DNA of 35,731 nt from Betaproteobacteria bacterium (GTDB taxonomy: Bacteria > Pseudomonadota > Gammaproteobacteria > Burkholderiales > JACQAP01), in NCBI GenBank assembly GCA_025357235.1, contig JANXPQ010000002.1, positions 1 to 35,731 on the forward strand, written 5' to 3'. Numbering within the stretch: position 1 is the first letter of the stretch; every line of letters starts with the position of its first letter. The translations under genes were made by a program, and so were the position numbers. The notes beneath the pieces were generated by a model, which saw nothing but the letters and a program-made list of their open reading frames with translations, was not told where the DNA came from and did no database searches. Positions 29,930 through 35,731 of the stretch are shown here, piece after piece.

Positions 29930-30002
29930 AACTTCAAGGGTTTCATCGAATCGCGTAAGATTCCCGGTCGCCGTCAATCACGGGCGCAATCCGGATTTCT
30001 TC

Positions 30003-30977
30003 ATGGCCGAGCAGGGCAACTGGGCGTTTCCGAAGGGCATGCAACCGCAGCAGGAGGAATTGCGGTTCGACCTGGACTCGGCGCTCGACGCAGTCGTGCA
30101 ACTGCGCTCGGAAATTCCCGAAGACGCCTTCACGGCCTCCATTCTCGGCACCGAACGCGCCGGCAACGGCATTGTCATCCGCGACAACGGCCTCGTCCTC
30201 ACCATTGGCTACCTCATTACCGAAGCCCGCAGCATCTGGCTGACGACCAATAGCGGCCTGGCGCTCGCCGGGTACCCGCTGGCTTACGACCAGGCCACCG
30301 GATTCGGGCTGGTGCAGCCGCTGGGCCGGCTGGGTGTATCGGCGCTGCCGCGCGGCAGCGCCTCCTCCTGCGCAATCGGTGACGACGTCATCGTCATCAG
30401 CCACGGCGGGCGGGCGCACGCATTGAAAGCGAAAATCACCTCCAAGCGCGAATTCGCCGGATATTGGGAATACGTGCTCGACGAGGCCGTGTTCACCGCG
30501 CCCGCGCATCCGCAATGGGCAGGTGCCGCGATAGTGGGAATGGATGGCCGGCTGCTCGGCATAGGCTCGCTGCTCGTGGAAGAGGCGTACGAGGGCAAAC
30601 AGGCGCAAGGCAACATGGTCGTGCCAATCGACCTGCTCGAACCGATCCTGGACGACATGCTGAAGTTCGGTGGCCCGAACCGCGCGCCGCGCCCGTGGCT
30701 GGGAATGTATGCGGCGCAAACGGGCAGCCAGGTCGTCGTCGGCGGACTGGCCGAGGCGGGCCCTGCACAACGTGCCGGCATCCGCCACGGCGACATTGTG
30801 CTCGAAGTTGCCGGCCAGCGCGTTGCATCCCTTGCGGACATGTTCCGCAGAATCTGGCAGCTCGGCGCCGCCGGCACGGCAATTCCACTGACGTTGGCCC
30901 GCGAAGGCTCGTTGCTCAACGTGAGCCTGCAATCGGTCGACCGCAACGACCTCCTCAAAAAACCTCAACTGCACTAA
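30003..30977 (+). CDS. trypsin-like/HtrA-like protein with C-terminal PDZ domain, probable pseudoprotease
   Basis: GNGIVIRDNGLVLTIGYLI (HtrA N-lobe without catalytic His), YDQATGFGLVQ, PAHPQWAGAAIVGMDGRLLGIGSLLV (no GNSGGP), then PDZ PWLGMYAAQ...AGPAQRAGIRHGDIVLEVAGQRVASLADMFRRIW. Confidence 0.8.
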   Translation: MAEQGNWAFPKGMQPQQEELRFDLDSALDAVVQLRSEIPEDAFTASILGTERAGNGIVIRDNGLVLTIGYLITEARSIWLTTNSGLALAGYPLAYDQATGFGLVQPLGRLGVSALPRGSASSCAIGDDVIVISHGGRAHALKAKITSKREFAGYWEYVLDEAVFTAPAHPQWAGAAIVGMDGRLLGIGSLLVEEAYEGKQAQGNMVVPIDLLEPILDDMLKFGGPNRAPRPWLGMYAAQTGSQVVVGGLAEAGPAQRAGIRHGDIVLEVAGQRVASLADMFRRIWQLGAAGTAIPLTLAREGSLLNVSLQSVDRNDLLKKPQLH

Positions 30978-30991
30978 CCCCCTCACCCCAG

Positions 30992-31019
30992 CCCTCTCCC
31001 CCGCCACCGGGGGAGAGGG
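30992..31019. repeat. CCCTCTCCCCC...GGGGGAGAGGG hairpin repeat
   Basis: Perfect 11-bp stem with 6-nt loop, preceded by cccctcaccccagc; a form seen dispersed in many proteobacterial genomes. Confidence 0.7.
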
Positions 31020-31202
31020 AGATGGAAAACCAGGCGACAGTTCGTCGCCGTCCGGCATTTCAGCTCCTTCTCTGCCCAGGGGAGGAACTCCGCCGACACG
31101 GCGTTGGCAGCGCCATCCGGGGCGGGCGGCGGAGCTTGGCACACTTCCCGCAATCGGCCGACTTTGTCGGTAACGTGTCCGTGTGCCCGGGGGATGAGGT
31201 GA

Positions 31203-33077
31203 TCAGCCGAACCCGAATCGCGCCGGCAGCCAGAGCGAAAACGCCGGTACGAATACGAGTACCAGGAGGGCGACGAACAGGACCGCGAGATACTTCGCCA
31301 TCGGCCCGATCACATCCTTCAGTTCGGTGCTGGTGATCGAGCAGGTGGCGAACAAACCCAGTCCGACCGGCGGGGAGAACAGCCCGAATCCCATCGCCAC
31401 CACCATGACGGTGCCGAAGTGCAGCGGCGAGACGCCGAGCTGCAGCGCGATCGGCGTCAACAGCGGCCCGAAGATGATCAGCGCCGGTGCCCCCTCGAGA
31501 ATCGCGCCGAATGCGATCATCAGCAGGGTCGAGGCGAGTACGAAGCCGTCGGCGCCGAAGCGGTGCCCCAGGTCCATCATGAACCCGGAAAGCTGCTGCG
31601 GGATCTGCTGGATGGTCAGCGCGAAGGACACGCTCGAAGCCGCCGCGACGATGAAAAGAATGCTGCCGGCCATCGACGCCGAGCGCACGAACAGGCGCAG
31701 CACGCTGTGCGCGTTCAGTTCGCGAAACGCCAGTCCGCCCACGACCAGCGCGTATGCCACCGCGAACGCGGACACTTCCGTCGACGTCGCGATGCCGGAC
31801 GTCACGCCTTTGCCGATCATCGCGATCATGACCAGTCCGACCAGTGCTCCGCCGATCAGCGGCACCATCGCCCGGCGCTTTTCGAACGCCGAGTCGGGAT
31901 CGATGCGCGAGCCGAAGGCGTAGGCCACCAGCGCGAGGGATAGCGCCATGAACGCCGCCGGCACCAGGCCGGCGATGAATAATCCGCCGATGGAAATGTT
32001 GGCGACGAACCCCATGATGATCATGTTGATGCAGGGCGGAATGGTTTCCGCCATGACTGCCGAGGCGGCCAGCAGCCCCGCGGCATCGTTCGGATCCTGC
32101 CGGGTGCGGCGTACCGCGGGCATGATGATGCCGCCAACGGCGGCGATGTCGGCGAGCTTCGAGCCGGACACGCCCGAAAAAAAAGCCGTCGCGGTGATGA
32201 TGATCAGGTTCAACCCGCCGCGCACGCGCCCGAACATGCGCAGCAACAATTCGATCAGCCGCGACGACATGCCGTTCGCCTCCATCAGCAGGCCGGCCAG
32301 CACGAAGAAGGGAATCGCCAGCAACACGAAATGATCCATGCCCGACAGCACCTGCTGCGAGTACACCAGCATCGGCAGCGAGGGATCGGCGAGAAAGTAA
32401 AGCAGCGCGGAAAACGCCAGCGCGAACGCGATCGGCAGGCCGGCGACGATGCTCAGCACGAAACCGGTGGCAAGCAGCATCATGGGTGTGGCCGCCTGCG
32501 CGGGCATTGCGGCATTCCAACTCCAGACTGCGGCGGCCATGACGACTGCCAAAGCCAGCGTGCCCCACACAGTCCCGCCCGGACCTTCGAGCGCACTGGC
32601 AATGCCGAACAGCAGCATGAGTGCGCTGCCGATCACGACCGGACCGATGTAGATCCACTGCGGCAGCCCGATCGGCGTAGTCTGGCCGCGCGAATCGGCG
32701 AACAGCGCGCAGGAAGACAGCAACAACGCAAGCGCAACTACGACGACGATCCAGTGGCAAAGCTGGATCAACACCGGGCGCCAGGCGGGAGGAAACAGGT
32801 TGCGGAAGCTGTCGATGCCGACATGCTGCGCGTGTGCCAGCGTCGTCGCCGCGCCGAGGAAGACCTGCATGCCCATCAGGGCGCGCGCAATTTCTTCCGC
32901 CCAGTCCACCGGATCGTGCAGGAAATAACGCCAGACGACCGAGCACAACACCACCAGCACGTCGGCGGCCAGCACCACGGCCGCGAAAATTTCCGTCGCG
33001 GCCAGCAGCCCGCCCAAGGCATGGTGCGCGGAGCGCGGCCTGGAAAACCGGGAGACGTAACTGGCGTTGTCTTTCAT
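31203..33077 (-). CDS. TRAP transporter fused DctQM (small plus large permease)
   Basis: N-terminal DctQ-like VVWRYFLHDPVDWAEEIARALMGMQVFLGAA, then DctM-like IPFFVLAGLLMEANGMSSRLIEL and AFFSGVSGSKLADIAAVGGIIMPA in one ORF. Confidence 0.92.
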   Translation of the reverse strand: MKDNASYVSRFSRPRSAHHALGGLLAATEIFAAVVLAADVLVVLCSVVWRYFLHDPVDWAEEIARALMGMQVFLGAATTLAHAQHVGIDSFRNLFPPAWRPVLIQLCHWIVVVVALALLLSSCALFADSRGQTTPIGLPQWIYIGPVVIGSALMLLFGIASALEGPGGTVWGTLALAVVMAAAVWSWNAAMPAQAATPMMLLATGFVLSIVAGLPIAFALAFSALLYFLADPSLPMLVYSQQVLSGMDHFVLLAIPFFVLAGLLMEANGMSSRLIELLLRMFGRVRGGLNLIIITATAFFSGVSGSKLADIAAVGGIIMPAVRRTRQDPNDAAGLLAASAVMAETIPPCINMIIMGFVANISIGGLFIAGLVPAAFMALSLALVAYAFGSRIDPDSAFEKRRAMVPLIGGALVGLVMIAMIGKGVTSGIATSTEVSAFAVAYALVVGGLAFRELNAHSVLRLFVRSASMAGSILFIVAAASSVSFALTIQQIPQQLSGFMMDLGHRFGADGFVLASTLLMIAFGAILEGAPALIIFGPLLTPIALQLGVSPLHFGTVMVVAMGFGLFSPPVGLGLFATCSITSTELKDVIGPMAKYLAVLFVALLVLVFVPAFSLWLPARFGFG

Positions 33078-33105
33078 GCAGCGTCCCCGCTTGCGCCGCG
33101 CTGGC

Positions 33106-34134
33106 CTAGCGTGCGGCGGCGACCGCCTGGAACAAGGGCTTCGTGGGCGGATACTGGTTCGCGAACGCTGGCCAGAGCTGCCTTTCCATCAGCTTGCGCA
33201 ACCCGTCGCGCTCCGGCTTCGCCATGGGATGGAAAACAATGCCCAGCTTCTTCAGTTCCTCGAACGCCGCGCGCCCCTTCTCCGCGGCCTGCGCGCGCTG
33301 ATACCGGCTCGCCTCCTGCGCCGCCTGCAGAAACGCCGGGCGGATGTCCGCGGCAATCTTGTCGAGCCCGCGCTTGCCGACTACGGCGACCATCGGCGGG
33401 AACAGATGCTCGGTCAGAAAACAGTGATGCGTCACTTCGTAGAGCTTGGTGGCGAGGACAGTCGAGGCGTCGTGCTCGAAGCCGTCGACCACGCCGGTCT
33501 GCACGGCGGTGTAAAGCTCGTTGAACGGGATCGGCGTGGGCACCGCACCCATGAGCTTGAAGGTATCGATGAAGGCGCTGGTCGGCAACACGCGCAGCTT
33601 CACGCCTTTCAGTTCCGCGAGCGATGTCACCGGCGCCTTGGTATAGACGCTGCGCGCTGCAAAGTGCGATCCCCATCCCATGATCGTGCACCCGGTGCGA
33701 TTGCGCAGGATTTCCGCGAGGCTCGCGCCCACACCTGCGTCGAGCGACCTGGCCATGTGCGCGTAGCTGTCGAACAAATAGCCCAGGTCCAGCATGCCGA
33801 ATTCGGGCGTTACCGTGGCCCAGATCGAGGAACCGGTCAGCATGATGTCGATCGAGCCGACCTTGACCTGCTGCACCACGTCGGCTTCCTTGCCGAGCTG
33901 GCTGTTCGGAAAAAAATCGGGCGTAAGCCGGGCACCCAGCGCGGTTTTCAGGTTGGCGGCGAAACGCTGGTACCAGATGTAGTGCGCCGAGTTCTGGTCA
34001 GCAGTCAGCGAAGAAGAAATGCGCAAGGCAATCGCATTGTCTGCGCGTGCCGTCACGGACAGTCCTGCTGCGGCCAATGCCGCCGTTGCCGAGGCGCCTG
34101 CAACAAAGCGTCGGCGCGACACCGATGTGGTCAT
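33106..34134 (-). CDS. TRAP transporter substrate-binding protein (DctP family), Tat-type signal
   Basis: MTTSVSRRRFVAGASATAALAAAGL twin-arginine leader; SQLGKEADVVQQVKVGSIDIMLTG; LKGVKLRVLPTSAFIDTFKLMGAVPTPIPFNELYTAVQTGVVDGFEHD. Confidence 0.94.
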   Translation of the reverse strand: MTTSVSRRRFVAGASATAALAAAGLSVTARADNAIALRISSSLTADQNSAHYIWYQRFAANLKTALGARLTPDFFPNSQLGKEADVVQQVKVGSIDIMLTGSSIWATVTPEFGMLDLGYLFDSYAHMARSLDAGVGASLAEILRNRTGCTIMGWGSHFAARSVYTKAPVTSLAELKGVKLRVLPTSAFIDTFKLMGAVPTPIPFNELYTAVQTGVVDGFEHDASTVLATKLYEVTHHCFLTEHLFPPMVAVVGKRGLDKIAADIRPAFLQAAQEASRYQRAQAAEKGRAAFEELKKLGIVFHPMAKPERDGLRKLMERQLWPAFANQYPPTKPLFQAVAAAR

Positions 34135-35396
34135 GTTCGTCCTTTGGGATAAGTGGCCAGGGGCATTTTTCTGCTTCTGCCGAGCAGCATCAATGCAATC
34201 GCCATGTTCACGAGATTGAAGGCAATGCCGTTCATGAATGCGGCCCGGTACGAACCGGTCAGGTCGAAGATCACGCCGGACATCCAGCCGCCCAGCGCCA
34301 TGCCCACCATGGTCGCGGTGAGCACGATGCCGATGCGCGTGCCGGCCTCCTTCGGCGAGAAATACTCGCGGATGATCATCGCATAAGACGGGACGATGCC
34401 GCCCTGGAACAGCCCGAACAGGGCCGAGATGACATAGAGCGAAGCGAGGCCGTCGAACGGCAGGAACAGAAACAGCGCGAAGCACTGCAGGCTCGACCCG
34501 ATCAGCAGCGTGCGCAATCCGCCGATGCGGTCGGAGATCCAGCCGAACACGAGGCGGCTGACGATGCCGCATGCAAGCAGCAGCGACAGCATCTGCGCGC
34601 CGCGCGCGGCGCCGTAACCAAGGTCCCCGCAATAGGCGACCAGGTGCACCTGCGGCATGGACATGGCGACACAGCAGCCTACGCCGGCGATGATCAGCAG
34701 GTTCTGCAATGCCAGCGGTGACATTCCCAGCGGACGAGCGCGGACTGCCAACACTTGCGTGGAGGCGGGTGCGTGGCCGTGTTCTCCCGGCGCCCGCCTG
34801 CGCAGCGTAAGCACCAGGGGAATCATGGTGGCCGCGCAGAAAATCGCGATGCCGAAGAAGGTGTGCCGCCATCCGCTGGTCTCGATGAAATGCTGCACCA
34901 CCGACGGCCACAGCGTTCCGGCGAGGTAGTTGCCGCTGGCGATGATGGCCACGGCGATGCCGCGCCTGCGGGCGAACCAGTGCGACGTATCGGCAAGCAG
35001 CGGCGAGAAGGTTGCCGAACTGCCGAAGCCGATGAGCAGGCCGTGCGCAATCGAGTATTGCCAGAGCGTGGAGGCCGAGGCGGCGGCGGCGTATCCAAGC
35101 GTGAGACAGAAGATGCCGATGATGACCGGGGCCAGGATCCCGAAACGATCCGACATCCGGCCCAGGACGATGCCGCCGACGCCGAAACCAAGCATCGTCA
35201 GCGTATAGGGAAGAGAGGCATCCGCGCGCGCCACCCCGAACTCGGCCTGCACCGCGGGCAACGCCACGACCACCGACCACATGCCGACCCCGCCGATGGT
35301 CGACAGGATCAGTGCCAGCACCAGCCGGGTCCACGCGTAAGTGGAATCCACCCCATCGCGCGCCACACCGCTGTTATTTTCTTGTTCGCTCCTCAC
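34131..35396 (-). CDS. MFS transporter
   Basis: VVALPAVQAEFGVARADASLPYTLTMLGFGVGGIVLGRMSDRFGILAPV; 12-TM-like. ATGA overlap with the DctP gene. Confidence 0.92.
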   Translation of the reverse strand: MRSEQENNSGVARDGVDSTYAWTRLVLALILSTIGGVGMWSVVVALPAVQAEFGVARADASLPYTLTMLGFGVGGIVLGRMSDRFGILAPVIIGIFCLTLGYAAAASASTLWQYSIAHGLLIGFGSSATFSPLLADTSHWFARRRGIAVAIIASGNYLAGTLWPSVVQHFIETSGWRHTFFGIAIFCAATMIPLVLTLRRRAPGEHGHAPASTQVLAVRARPLGMSPLALQNLLIIAGVGCCVAMSMPQVHLVAYCGDLGYGAARGAQMLSLLLACGIVSRLVFGWISDRIGGLRTLLIGSSLQCFALFLFLPFDGLASLYVISALFGLFQGGIVPSYAMIIREYFSPKEAGTRIGIVLTATMVGMALGGWMSGVIFDLTGSYRAAFMNGIAFNLVNMAIALMLLGRSRKMPLATYPKGRT

Positions 35397-35430
35397 CGGG
35401 GGGGATTGTGCCTGAATTACGAGAGAAGCG

Positions 35431-35524
35431 AGGTCAAAGCCAAACGGGGAAAGGGAAAAGTTCAGGGCTAACAGACCCTAAAGCAGCCTTCCTCTTTCAC
35501 CTTTTACCTTTCAACTTTCTCCTG
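35431..35524. repeat. low-complexity GGTGAAAGG-type inverted repeat
   Basis: ggtcaaagccaaacggggaaagggaaaag ... ctctttcaccttttacctttcaactttctcctg; related to the 20973-21100 repeat. Confidence 0.55.
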
Positions 35525-35625
35525 ATTTCTACAGTACGTTACAAAACTCCTGCAACCGGCCGCGTACCAATGCGTTAGAGCAGGCAGCACCATCCATTTC
35601 CAAGCCAAGCCAGGAGGGGCAGGTC

Positions 35626-35731
35626 ATGAACAAAATATCGATTGCGGTAGCAACCGTGCTAGCGATTACCCAAGTAAACGCTCACGCGTTCGAGGCGCTC
35701 GCCAATGTGGTTGGCGTATCGCCGATCACCG
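35626..35731 (+). CDS. partial CDS (N-terminus of an exported protein, truncated by the window end)
   Basis: RBS aggagggg, then MNKISIAVATVLAITQVNAHAFEALANVVGVSPIT..., signal-peptide-like. Confidence 0.65.
   Translation, partial: MNKISIAVATVLAITQVNAHAFEALANVVGVSPIT

Noticed and set aside
33106-35334. 742-aa ORF on the minus strand
   Set aside because: Only the part from 34134 (MTTSVSRRRF...) is the DctP protein; the upstream extension is the out-of-frame MFS gene.

Overview
The window is a GC-rich proteobacterial chromosomal segment, probably betaproteobacterial (inferred from gene content only). The left half (about 1-18.5 kb) is a compact divergent purine-catabolism locus. The minus arm encodes a FadR-type GntR regulator, PuuE allantoinase, OHCU decarboxylase (UraD), allantoicase, ureidoglycolate lyase, a Tsx-like outer-membrane channel, a BMP-family substrate-binding protein and adenine/adenosine deaminase. 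The plus arm encodes HIU hydrolase (UraH), XdhA, XdhB, an ABC ATPase with two permeases, PuuD (urate oxidase with a cytochrome c domain) and guanine deaminase. The right half holds a PLP-dependent dehydratase, a META-domain protein, a DUF2237 protein, a PfkB kinase plus AGE-family epimerase pair, YbfB-type and other MFS transporters, an N-acyl-D-amino-acid deacylase-like amidohydrolase, a thioesterase, a MarR regulator, an HtrA-like protein that appears to lack catalytic residues, and an MFS/DctP/DctQM transporter operon. I did not find a convincingly new multi-gene system. The most notable non-genic signals are: (i) a 353-bp element with perfect 21-bp terminal inverted repeats between xdhA and xdhB (MITE-like); (ii) two TGTATACA palindromes sharing a TTTTT(C)GACCG flank, candidate operators for the GntR regulator; (iii) a GTTGCCGGTTAA-N6-GATGC motif at matching distances upstream of the Tsx-like and BMP genes; (iv) several dispersed low-complexity, stem-forming intergenic repeats. 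No tRNA, rRNA or CRISPR array was seen.
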